Positions 34,464-44,192 of a stretch of DNA of 64,000 nt are shown one piece after another (the first letter of the stretch is position 1; each line of letters begins with the position of its first letter). The DNA comes from Colias croceus (taxonomy: Eukaryota; Arthropoda; Insecta; Lepidoptera; Pieridae). The DNA lies in assembly GCF_905220415.1 (NCBI RefSeq), contig NC_059556.1, positions 7,514,501-7,578,500 of the forward strand, written 5' to 3'. The translations under genes were made by a program, and so were the position numbers. The notes under the pieces are model-generated. The model was given only the letters and a program-made list of their open reading frames with translations, searched no databases and had not been told where the DNA came from.

Positions 34464-35590
34464 ACACTCCTCGCCCATGTCATTTATATATTCCATTATG
34501 TCACGAGCTGTAGTTGTTTTACTAGCTCGTGACACATAGACAGCAGAGGTTAATTCCGCAACGCGCAACTTACTAGATAACTCTGCGGTACCATTACGAT
34601 TATAAAACTTATTTTTAATACGCTTTTTACTTGAAACTATCGTAAAACCATCATTCGATTTTGTTACCTCACTATAAGACGGCTTTGCAGTTTGACTAAG
34701 GCCCATTGACTTAGGATACACGTTTAATGACATAACATTGTTTTCGTTACATTCAAAGCGTCGTATTTGATTTAATTCTTTTACATTGTTGTTATCGCTT
34801 GCTACAAGATATTGAATGGGCGCAGGTTCCACAGGCGGGAGGGGGATCGTTGTAGCGGCGCGGCGGTCTGCATGCGTGGAGAAGAGAGCGCGGGCGCAGC
34901 TGTTGACACCGGTGCGAGAGGAGGCGCCTGCTTCGGCCGCGATACGGGAGTGACGGAGATCGCTAATGCATTCGCGGTCGCTTCTTTGTTTTGCACATTG
35001 CGTTCGATGACTAATGATTGAGACGTTTGATGAATTTCTTGTAAACAAGAAATCATACGTTTAACTTCCACAATATATTGTCTCAAATATTCAATATCTG
35101 CGTTCTGTTTAGATGATTCTTTCAAACAAGTAGTTTTGGCCTTCATATTGGCTACGTCATTTTTTAATAAAGTCATTTCTTTTAAAAAAGTCGTCACAAC
35201 GATATGGTCGAACGTCACAGGTGGGAGTTTATTTAAGTTTTATGCAACAAAACATGGCAAGGACTCAGGTTCAGTCTCCTTAATTAGTTTGATAATTTCT
35301 TGCAAACTTTTTTGTTCCGAGCCTTCCTTTCGCCTCATTAATTTCTTCGACGGTGTCAGCAACTTGTAAACGATTGTTCTTGCAGCTTCGATTTCCTCAT
35401 ATCCATATGCACTGGTACAAATTTGAATAATTGCGGTCTCCGGAAGGGTGCCTACTTTATTAGATATAAAGGACAATAGTTCATTTATTACTACGCAGCA
35501 TTGACTACATTGTATATCACTGTTAGGCACTGTGGAATTGTTTTTACCGCGAGCGGTCTCGGGCGTAGGCGAACGCAGCATAGGCATCGC
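34464..35590 (-). pseudogene. Decayed mobile-element ORF1-like protein
   Basis: The minus strand carries three consecutive coding pieces in different frames. Piece 1 (35,587-35,240) includes CSQCCVVINELLSFISNKVG and EEIEAARTIVYKLL. Piece 2 (about 35,235-34,802) has PPVTFDHIVVTTFLKEM followed by a coiled-coil-like stretch. Piece 3 (about 34,830-34,464) ends with VAELTSAVYVSRASKTTTARD. Together they resemble the ORF1/gag-like proteins that accompany invertebrate mobile elements: a short N-terminal zinc-like or helical domain, a coiled coil, a disordered linker and a C-terminal domain. Frameshifts separate the pieces and the 3' end is interrupted by the MITE at 34,033. No polymerase or transposase domain is nearby. 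The parent family is not identified. Confidence 0.5.
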
Positions 35591-35980
35591 ACGCGCATAC
35601 GACGCCTCAGCTAGACAACGACTGAATAAAGCTTACATAAGACAGAAGCGAAAGATATCACGGTCAATACTGAGTGCGAATAAAACGGACCAACGATCGT
35701 ATAAAGTAATACAATCACTATATATAACTACTTCTTCAAATAAAGCCTATTCATCATATTCCGATGGTAAAAGCATAATCAACTGTGTTATTACAATAAA
35801 TAAAAAATAGCTTATCCATTTTTTTACAGAATAAGGAGTTGTAAGCTTAAGAGAAAACTTATGAAGACGAAGGCCGCTCTCAGCATTTTCTAGACGGTAT
35901 ACTGATAAACGCTTTCTAATTATTTTTGCGAATGATGGAATTTATTTTAGATATGGAAAATCGATAAATAAATGAATTTA

Positions 35981-36063
35981 TCCCATTGAGCCCCAAGCGG
36001 CCCGATCGGTCCACGACACAATAGATTTTCTATTGTGTCTGTGATTCCGGGGCCTTAGTTATT
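35981..36063 (+). repeat. Short hairpin repeat, copy 1
   Basis: About 80 bp, repeated inverted at 53,431-53,516 with few differences. The core is an 11-bp perfect hairpin (GACACAATAGA / TCTATTGTGTC, loop TTT) at 36,015-36,039, preceded by the palindrome CCGATCGG. It is too short for a normal MITE, and no clear target duplication is visible. Confidence 0.85.
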
Positions 36064-36189
36064 AAAAGGAATCTATCCATCAAAGCAGGAACAATTTTAA
36101 AAATATTAAAATCCCCATATGTATATCAATTATAAGCAATAATTTGCTACGAGGTGAAAACCTTCATCGTGTTAAGAACGTCACTCAAT

Positions 36190-36455
36190 AAATAAATAAA
36201 TACATAAATATTCAGGACAATTTTCACACACGGCACGATCTGATTCCATACTAAGCTTTCGCTTGTGTTATTGAAACCAGATGGCTGATAAACATACATA
36301 TATAATTTTAAATAAATACTTATATAGATAATTACTAACACCCAGACAAAGAGCAAAACATCTATGTTCATCACACAAATATTTGCCCCGGGTGTGAATC
36401 TAACCCACGACGTCTGACTTGGAAGGCCACTACCAACCAAGCCAACCGGTCAGTC
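36190..36455 (-). mobile_element. tRNA-derived SINE, copy 1
   Basis: Read on the minus strand it has an A-box-like TGGTTGGTAGTGG and a B-box-like GGGTTAGATTCACAC, then a unique body and a (TTTA)n tail (at 36,190-36,205 on the plus strand, as TAAATAAATAAA). A second copy lies at 50,711-50,946 on the plus strand with a better preserved B box and an internal deletion. Confidence 0.82.
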
Positions 36456-36551
36456 GAACAACATCAAATGCCAATGTTGTTTTGGTGTTTTAACACGTTT
36501 TGATTATGTGCTGTCCACTATACATATACCTATTTTTGTTATTTCATCTTC

Positions 36552-36567
36552 CACTCTATTTAATGAG
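36552..36567 (+). promoter_or_regulatory. GR promoter element upstream of GrA
   Basis: CACTCTATTTAATGAG, a diverged copy of the shared GR element, 92 bp before the GrA ATG. The downstream block ACTTTAGTACCGAGTTGCTT is also kept. Confidence 0.6.
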
Positions 36568-36643
36568 TTATGTAAATTATTCATATAGAATAAACAGAAA
36601 TTACCTTTTACTTTAGTACCGAGTTGCTTGTGAGCCTAACAGG

Positions 36644-36866
36644 ATGAATTCATTGAGTACTCACACTTTGCATATACTTAGAAGAGATTTAAATGTACTT
36701 TTCAATATCATGATGTTCTTTAGGTTTTTCGCAGGCCATTACCATGAGTGTGAAACGTTGAAACAATACAAACTATTAAAACTAGCATATTGCCTAGCTA
36801 TAATATATTCTAGTGTAACAGCGGTGGGCTATATTATTCATTAGCCATCAAAGCCAAAGATATTTA
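36644..36866 (+). pseudogene. GrA: gustatory receptor 5' fragment
   Basis: The fragment starts like its neighbours (MNSLSTHTL, then FRFFAGHYHECETLKQYKLL) and stays in frame for 66 codons. A stop follows at 36,842-36,844, at the position where intact paralogues have a Trp or nearby residue, together with a small indel. Sequence similarity to GR exon 1 ends at 36,866, exactly where a 472-bp MITE begins. After the MITE comes only the upstream region of GrB, so the rest of exon 1 and exons 2-4 are gone. It would encode one membrane segment at most. The promoter is still recognisable. Confidence 0.85.
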
Positions 36867-37338
36867 GGGGCTGACAAGACCCAATTGATGATTGAGCAAC
36901 AGTGATTGCGCTCTCGTTTACTCCCATACAATTGGACAGTGTGCGCATACGAGAGCGCAAGATCACTGTTACTGGGCGGGGCCTGCAGGTCGTAAAAGAA
37001 AATAATAAGAAAATATGTGATTTAAGGAAAAGTGTGGGTCATATGCTAAATATGACTCGTTAGAGGTTCAGGTATGAATATGTTGACTTCGTTTTTTAAA
37101 TTGCAGACCCGTACGTCAAAAAAATAAAGACATAGAATCGTTGAATGATGATTTTAAGACCAATCTTTGCAATTATTTTCTATCGATTTCGTCCAATTAT
37201 GTATCGAGTCCGTCCACGGTCTTCGAAATATGATGAATATTAACATATATTTTTTTGGATGGGCTAGAATAAATATCTTTTCTTAAAAAAGCTGCTCAAA
37301 TAACTTCAATTTTAACAAAATTGGGTCTTGTCAGCCCC
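36867..37338. mobile_element. MITE with TTA target duplication at the GrA breakpoint
   Basis: The ends are GGGGCTGACAAGACCCAATT and its complement AATTGGGTCTTGTCAGCCCC, flanked by TTA on both sides (36,864-36,866; 37,339-37,341), as in PIF/Harbinger elements. An inner hairpin at about 36,897-36,973 (ACAGTGATTGCGCTCTCGT against its complement) may be a second, nested insertion. Confidence 0.87.
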
Positions 37339-37602
37339 TTAAACATATTTGTTTACCCCCTATCGATTCACCGACTTTTGCCATCCTCATGCGTTCACAA
37401 CAGTCGAACAAAACTGAACAAATCAATCGATATCTGTATGTAGTCGATTTGAAAGTCATTTCTATGAAATATCAAACTCTCGTAGATAACGATAACCTGA
37501 TTAGAGAAATAAAAAACATCTAATAACGCTACTTTGTTACCCATATCTTTAACATGTACTCAATTATTTGCCTTGTCCACTATGTTTATTATTTAAATCT
37601 CC

Positions 37603-37618
37603 CACTCAACTTAATGAG
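37603..37618 (+). promoter_or_regulatory. GR promoter element upstream of GrB
   Basis: CACTCAACTTAATGAG, 113 bp before the ATG of GrB. It is part of a conserved region of about 240 bp shared with GrC and GrE. Confidence 0.7.
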
Positions 37619-37715
37619 GTGATGGTGAAGTCATGTAATAATAAATATTTCTATAGATTAGGTTCATAGAAATGACCTTTTACTTTAGTATCGAGTTGCT
37701 TGTCAGCATAACAAA

Positions 37716-39574
37716 ATGTCGATTTTGGGTAGTAATAATTTGAACGAAATTAGAACGGAGTCAAATAAGCTTTTTAATTTTGTGATGCTCTTGAGATTAT
37801 TCACAGGGCATTACTATGAGTGTGAAACGTTGAAATTGTATAAAATATTGAAGATAACATATTGTTTCGGCTTTATGTGTGTCTTTGGCGGGATATGTAT
37901 TTCTAACTTGATGGCTATTCCTGATAATTACTTGTTTTTTCATTATTTTTTTATATTACAATTCTTTTGCGGTATATTCACATCTATGTTCTTTGAGAAC
38001 TCCATCCTCAAATTGATTACATCTATCCATAAGATAGATTACCTACTAGGGTGTAAAACCGTACTTGTATCGAATCGTACAATATTTATATCATCGCTAT
38101 TAATTTTGAATATTACTGCTGGTATAACACTCTGGTCCTTGAATATTAACCTTAATATTGCTATATTCTACTACACAATCCCAATGTCACTATCTTTGGT
38201 ATTAAGTAATTTACCACATATCATTTTACTGGACATTATTTATATCCGTATGGCGTCACTAAGAAGATTATTTGAACGTAAATTTATTAAATTCAACGTG
38301 ATTGGTAACGAACAAGTTAACTTTAAAATTATGAATATCAAAACCTGTCTGTTGATTTACAAGACGATGTTAAACAACTTTTCTGAAGCTAGCAATGAGA
38401 TACAACTCGGGGTAAATGTAGAAATATTATTTATTAGTACATACTTAATTAATAATAAAGATGGTTTGATACAGTTTTAATCGAACTAAATGTACAATGA
38501 TTTCAGTTGATGACTGTCATACTAGCGTGCTATCCTCAGATGTTAATTTTTGTGTATGAAATTCTATGTTTTTATTCTAATAAAGTAAGTATGATACAAT
38601 AGATCGATCTGATCGATCGATCGATCGATCGCTCTGGCGGGTCACGAGTTCGAGTGGCCGAGTTGGTCAGGCATCCGCCCCACATTGGCGCGAAAGGATG
38701 CGGGTTCGAGTTCCGCCTCGTGATCGATTTTTTTTTTATTCTTTATAAATGTATATAAGTATGATACAATTGCACTAAATATGTTAGTATAAATTCAAGA
38801 TAATAGTGATATTATTTCTGAATACCTACCCTGTATATAGGATCTGATTCCTAAACTTTATTTACTTCACAAGCCAATCCACCTGTTTTGTCCTAACTTT
38901 CAGGACTACCTTAAGGCAATATCATCACTTCTTAAAGTAAATCAAACTCTAACATTACTTTTTGCACCGGCCATGATTTCTGAATTGATACGTAACGAAT
39001 ACGAGAAGATCTTAAAATCTCTGTGGAGGCAAATATTGTTTTGCAAAGGTGAGTATAATTCCTCTTGTTATGGACTTTCGGTTGCACCTTGCAACCGAAA
39101 GTTATGGGTTTGACCCCCTGTTCAAACAAAATAAAATATAACATTGATTTGAATATTTGTTAAGAAATATCATTTTATGTGACCCTAAATTATTAAATTG
39201 GTAAAGTGTCATGCATGCAAAAATAACTGCAAAACGTAGATATAATGTTATTGAAGTTAAAATTTATACAATATGTCAAAAAAAACTCATAGAGAAACCC
39301 ACAATGAGACAAGAAAATAGATCGTTGAACAAAATTTTATTTGGTACTAAGTTTTTCAAAGAAAATATATTAATTTCTTATTAATTTAACAGACGAAGTC
39401 CTTCGACGGGAGACACGGCAAGCGTACCTGTATATGAAACTGCGACCGTTTGAGATCACAATATGGCGAGCGATTCGGCTCAACCTCTCCATGCCCATTA
39501 GTTACATTAGTGTTTGCGTTAGCCACTTGATTGTAATAGTACAGTTCACCAATGTTCATAAAGCTCTTAATTAA
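37716..39574 (+). CDS. GrB: gustatory receptor, intact
   Basis: Four exons: 37,716-38,411, 38,507-38,584, 38,904-39,048 and 39,393-39,574, with GT-AG introns in phases 0, 0 and 1. The product is 366 residues, within the usual range for insect GRs. Hydrophobic segments lie at about 43-63, 73-92, 122-142, 146-176, 233-254, 270-285 and 343-360, matching seven membrane passes. Family marks are LFTGHYYECET (28-38), FFENSILKLITSIHKIDYLL, PHIILLDIIYIRM and, in the last exon, SHLIVIVQF in place of the usual TYhhhhhQF. Insect GRs are ligand-gated cation channels in taste neurons, with the N-terminus inside the cell; which ligand this one senses is unknown. Exon 1 differs from GrC at 16 of 232 residues. 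Intron 2 holds a SINE with a 15-bp target duplication. The start is the first ATG after the conserved promoter block. Confidence 0.88.
38601..38755 (+). mobile_element. tRNA-like SINE insertion in GrB intron 2
   Basis: A 155-bp insert is flanked by the 15-bp direct repeat TAAGTATGATACAAT (38,586-38,600 and 38,756-38,770) and is absent from the same intron of GrC. It begins with a GATC run and contains an A-box-like TGGCCGAGTTGG, a B box GGTTCGAGTTCC and an oligo-T stretch after TGATCGA. TCACGAG and CTCGTGA at its two sides could pair like an acceptor stem. It lies 16 bp after exon 2 and leaves the donor site intact. Confidence 0.85.
39074..39102 (+). repeat. Perfect hairpin in GrB intron 3
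   Basis: ACTTTCGGTTGCA and TGCAACCGAAAGT, 13-bp arms with a 3-nt loop. It is followed by GGGTTTGACCCCC, reminiscent of a B box. The same unit occurs in GrC intron 3, so it predates the duplication. Confidence 0.8.
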
Positions 39575-40213
39575 TTATCACTCTTTGCGTCACTTGAAAG
39601 ATAAAGTATAAGTATAATAGCTATTTGTTATCTTAATTTTAACATTTTCCAATGTACATATCAATTCTGATTTTTTTGATTAGGTAATTTCATATGCAAA
39701 GTTATTGAGATCTGTAACTAAAAATTGTTATTCCATAGTAGGTACCTACCATTACCATTACTAATAATATACCAATACCATTTCTAGGAGTTTTAAATAT
39801 GGTTATTTTTACACTATTAAAGGATGTCACAGATTTAGTGTACTAAGATTAAACGAATGTAATTTTTAAAAAAACCCTGATTAATTAAAAATACTCGTAA
39901 CATCATCGATGCCTTTTTTATATATCGTAAATTCATAAAAGTAGTTATAAGTATTTGTTTACCCCTACCTGTCGATTCATCGACTTTTGCCATCCTCATG
40001 CGTTCACCTTCAGTTCAACACAACTGAACAAATCAATCGATATCTGTATGTAGTCGATTTGAAAGTTATTTCTATGAAATATTAAACCTTCGTAGATAAC
40101 GATAACCTGATTAGGGAAATAAAAAAACATCTAATAACGCTACTTTGTTACCCATATCTTTAACATGTACTCAATTATTTGCCTTGTCCACTATGTTTAT
40201 TTTTTAAATCTTC

Positions 40214-40229
40214 CACTCAACTTAATGAG
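40214..40229 (+). promoter_or_regulatory. GR promoter element upstream of GrC
   Basis: CACTCAACTTAATGAG, 106 bp before the GrC ATG. Confidence 0.7.
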
Positions 40230-40319
40230 GTAAAGTCATGTACAAAAAATATTCCTATAGATAAGGTTCATAGAAATTACCTTTTATTTTAGTACCGAGT
40301 TGCTAGTCAGCATAACAAA

Positions 40320-42057
40320 ATGTCGATTTTGAGTAGTAATAATTTGAACGAAATTAGAACGGAGTCAAATAAGCTTTTTAATTTTGTGATGCTCTTGAGA
40401 TTATTCACAGGGCATTACTATGAGTGTGATACGTTGAAATTGTATAAAATATTGAAGATAACATATTGTTTCGGCTTTATGTGTGTCTTTGGCGGGATAT
40501 GTATTTATAACTTGATGGCTATTCCTGATAATTACTTGTTTGTTCATCATTTTTTTATATTACAATTCTTTTGCGGTATATTCACATCTATGTTCTTTGA
40601 GAACTCCATCCTCAAATTGATTACATCTATCCATAAGATAGATTACCTACTAGGGTGTAAAACCGTACTTGTATCGAATCGTTCAATATTTATATCATCG
40701 CTATTAATTTTGAATAACGCTGCTGGACTAACACTCTTGTCCTTGAATAATAACCTTAAAATAGCTATATTGTACTACTCAATCCCAATGTCATTATCTT
40801 TGGTTTTAAGTAATTTACCACATATCATTTTACTGGACATTATTTATATCCGTATGGCGTCACTAAGAAGATTATATGAACGTAAATTTATTAAATTCAA
40901 CGTGATTGGTAACGAACAAGTTAACTTTAAAATTATGAATATCAAAACCTGTCTGTTGATTTACAAGACGATGTTAAATAATTTTTGTGAAGCTAGTAAT
41001 GAGATACAACTCGGGGTAAATGTAGAAATATTATTTATTAGTACATAAATAATAATAAATATGGTTTGACACAGTTTTAATAGAATTAAATGTACCTACA
41101 ATGATTTCAGTTGATGACTGTCATACTGGCGTGCTATCCTCGGATGTTAATTTTCGTGTATGAAATACTATTCTTTTATTCTAATAATGTAAGTTTGATG
41201 TAATTGCACTTAATAATATGTATGTATAAACTGAAGACAAAAGTGATATTATTTCTTAGTACCTACCCTGTATACAGAAACTGAGAACTAAACTTTGTTT
41301 AGTTCACAAGCAAATCCACCCTTTTTGTCCTAATTGCCTAATAAACTAAGTTAAAAGTAACTTTCAGGACTACCTTAACGCAATAATATCACTTCTTGAA
41401 GTAAATCAAACTCTTATATTACTTTTTGCACCGGCCATTATTTCTGAATTGATACGTAACGAATACGAGAAGATCTTAAAATCTCTGTGGAGGCAAATAT
41501 TGTTTTGCAAAGGTGAGTATAATCCTCTTGTTATGGACTTTCGGTTGCACCTTGCAACCGAAAGTTATGGGTTTGACCCCCTGTTCAAACAAAATAAAAT
41601 ATAACATTGATTTGAATATTTGTTAAGAAATATCATTTTGTGTGACCCTAAATTATTAAATTGGTAAAGTGTCATGTACTTATGCAAAAATAACTTATAG
41701 TCTACGTTAACTGCAAAACGTAGATATAATGTTATTGAAGTTAAAATTTATACAACATGTCAAAAAAACTCATAGAGAAACCCACAATGAGACAAGAAAA
41801 TAGATCGTTGAACAAAATTTTATTTGGTACTAAGTTTTTCAAAGAAAATATATTAATTTCTTATTAATTTAACAGACGAAGTCCTTCGACGGGAGACACG
41901 GCAAGCGTACCTGTATATGAAACTGCGACCGTTCGAGATCACAATTTGGCGAGCGATTCGGCTCAACCTCTCCATGCCCATTAGTTACATTAGTGTTTGC
42001 GTTAGCCACTTGATTGTAATAGTACAGTTCACCAATATTAATAAAACTCTTAACTAA
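40320..42057 (+). CDS. GrC: gustatory receptor, intact; sister of GrB
   Basis: Exons at 40,320-41,015, 41,111-41,188, 41,368-41,512 and 41,876-42,057 give 366 residues with the same intron phases as GrB. It is a tandem duplicate of GrB: similarity runs from about 39,957 through the promoter, all exons and the introns, at an offset of about 2.6 kb. Most amino acid changes from GrB cluster in the third and fourth hydrophobic segments (about 132-158). The last exon shares two silent or near-silent variants with GrD (TTCGAG and ATTTGG) where GrB reads TTTGAG and ATATGG, which suggests local gene conversion. The C-terminus is QFTNINKTLN. AATAAA at 42,101-42,106 is a likely poly(A) signal. As for all family members here, the ligand is unknown. 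Confidence 0.88.
41537..41565 (+). repeat. Perfect hairpin in GrC intron 3
   Basis: Same 13-bp-arm hairpin as in GrB intron 3 (ACTTTCGGTTGCA / TGCAACCGAAAGT), inherited through the duplication. Confidence 0.8.
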
Positions 42058-42100
42058 TTTTTGGCTTTTTGACAAACTTGTTACTCATTAAACTAAGCCT

Positions 42101-42106
42101 AATAAA
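42101..42106 (+). terminator. Poly(A) signal of GrC
   Basis: AATAAA 44 bp after the GrC stop codon. Confidence 0.55.
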
Positions 42107-42461
42107 GTAATAGTGAGGTAGTTATAGTAAGATAACCAATTTAGTCATTGTAATAAACGTTTGCCTTTGCTGTAAGCTGTTTTAGAATTTATGTCATTCC
42201 TACTGCAATAAAATTACATAGTACCGTCACTTGTGGTCCAGAAGAAGCTGAAGTATATTCAACATTTAAATGTAATTGAATTATTACGTTATAAATACAA
42301 ATAAATATCATTTACATCACAAGTTATTTCCATGACGTACCAAACCTGTAGATTACAGTAACACAATAACCAAAATTAATTCGATGTTCATATCTGTAAC
42401 GTGTGCTCGTTAATTTTAAATTCATTGTTATTCACCACATTATTTTATTGTTTCAATATTT

Positions 42462-42477
42462 CACTCAACTTAATTAG
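42462..42477 (+). promoter_or_regulatory. GR promoter element upstream of GrD
   Basis: CACTCAACTTAATTAG, one mismatch from the consensus, 95 bp before the GrD ATG. The second block, AGTACTGAGTTGTCTGTCAG, ends 14 bp before the ATG region. Confidence 0.68.
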
Positions 42478-42556
42478 AGCGTCGAAGTCATACAATATTC
42501 TTTCATAGAAAAATATCATTTTACTGTAGTACTGAGTTGTCTGTCAGCATAACAAA

Positions 42557-44192
42557 ATGGATTATTTGAGTGCTAACGCTTTGCCCGAACTTTCCAAAGA
42601 ATCAAATACCCTTTTTAATATTGTAATTATTTTTAGATTGTTCGCCGGCCATTACTATGAGTGTGAAACATCGAAATTGTATAAGATGTTAAAAATAGCA
42701 TATTGTTTGGGTTTTTCTAGTGTCGTTGCCGTCGCTTATATTTCGTATTGGATGTCAAATTCTATAGACGTTAGATTCTTGATGACAATAGAATTCTTCT
42801 GCGGCACATTAGCGTCGATGTTTTTTGAAAACTCTATTCTCAAATTCATAACATCTATTTACAAAATTGATTATGTTTTAGGTTGTAAAACTGTACTTGT
42901 ATCGAGTCGTATGATATTTATGAAATTGTTATTATTATTTTATATCGTTGTTAGCATAATATTCTTCTACATCAATAATTTTGGTATTACATTCGTATTG
43001 TACCAAATTCCAATAACGACATCACGCGTTTTTAGTCATTTACCACATATAATTTTACTTGACATTATTTATATTCGTATGAAGTCTCTTAGATGTTTAT
43101 TTCAACGTGAATTTATAAAATTCAATGTGATAGGCGATGAACAAGTTAAACTTAAAATTATTAATATCAAAACCTCTCTGTTGATTTATAAGAAGATGAT
43201 AAATAATTATTCTGAAGCTAGCAATCAGATACAATTTGGGGTAAATGGATTTATTAATTTATTTAAATATCACATATTCATAATAAAAAAAAAATATATT
43301 TAAAATGATTCCAGTTGACGATAATGTTACTCACGTGCTATCCTCAAATGATGTTTTTCGTGTACCGAACAATAACGTGTTATTTTAAGAATGTAAGTAT
43401 CACAATTGTTGTTGATTATGTTTTATTATAACACAAAGGTCATGAAAAATTATTTTAATTTAACTATTACATCATTGATTTACCATAGACATTATTTTGC
43501 TTCAAACACATTTGAAGCGATACTTTTGGTTCTTTACAAACACATCCCTCGTTACGCATCCTAGCACATCTCTGGTGGAAAAGCACGGTTCCGTTACGAT
43601 TGTCAATAAGTAAACAATTTAAACATTTGTTGGGATAAGGATATTTTTAATTTGCATGATTTAAATTTCAGGACTACATAGGCGCTATACCACCATTGGC
43701 TAAAATAATCCTTACTCTCTTATTATTTTTGGCACCAGCCATTATTTCTGAATTGATTAATTATGAATATGAGCAAATCCTTAAATCTCTGTGGAGGCAA
43801 ATATCGTCGTGCACAGGTGAGTGTATTCCCGTATTGGAGAAATTAATGCCAAAAGACATGAGTTGGAGAAATAAGCAAATTAATGGTGAAGCCAAAAGTT
43901 TTTTGGAAACATGTAGACAATCCTACAAATCTACATAAACATTATATGATATATTGAAAACAGGGACCTATTTTCTTAATTATGTCATCTAGGTTTAAAT
44001 TTTTCAGATGAAGTATTGCTACGAGAGACACGGCAAGCGTACCTGTATGTGAAACTGCGACCGTTCGAGATCACAATTTGGCGAGCGATTCGGCTCAACC
44101 TCTCCATGCCCATTAGTTACATTAGTGTTTGCGTTAGTCACTTGATTGTAATAGTACAGTTCACCAATGTTCATAAAACTAATAATCAATAA
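42557..44192 (+). CDS. GrD: gustatory receptor, intact
   Basis: Exons at 42,557-43,240, 43,315-43,392, 43,672-43,816 and 44,008-44,192 give 363 residues. Exon 1 has the family marks GHYYECETSKLYKML, FFENSILKFITSIYKIDY and PHIILLDIIYIRMKSL, but is clearly diverged from GrB and GrC. In contrast, exon 4 differs from that of GrB at only about 4 of 147 compared bases. Intron 1 is short (74 bp). Exon 3 begins GACTAC (Asp-Tyr) as in GrB, GrC and GrG. The last membrane segment reads SHLIVIVQF. The reading frame continues open through part of intron 3 for about 120 bp, which is chance. It is a seven-pass GR of unknown ligand. Confidence 0.88.

Noticed and set aside
38642..38725. Functional tRNA gene
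   Set aside because: A and B boxes and a possible acceptor stem are present, but the D-arm and anticodon loop do not fit a normal cloverleaf and the unit is flanked by a 15-bp target duplication. A SINE is more likely.
43696..43938. Separate small gene inside GrD
   Set aside because: It is exon 3 of GrD read on into intron 3; the GTGAGT donor at 43,817 and the matching exon in all paralogues settle this.
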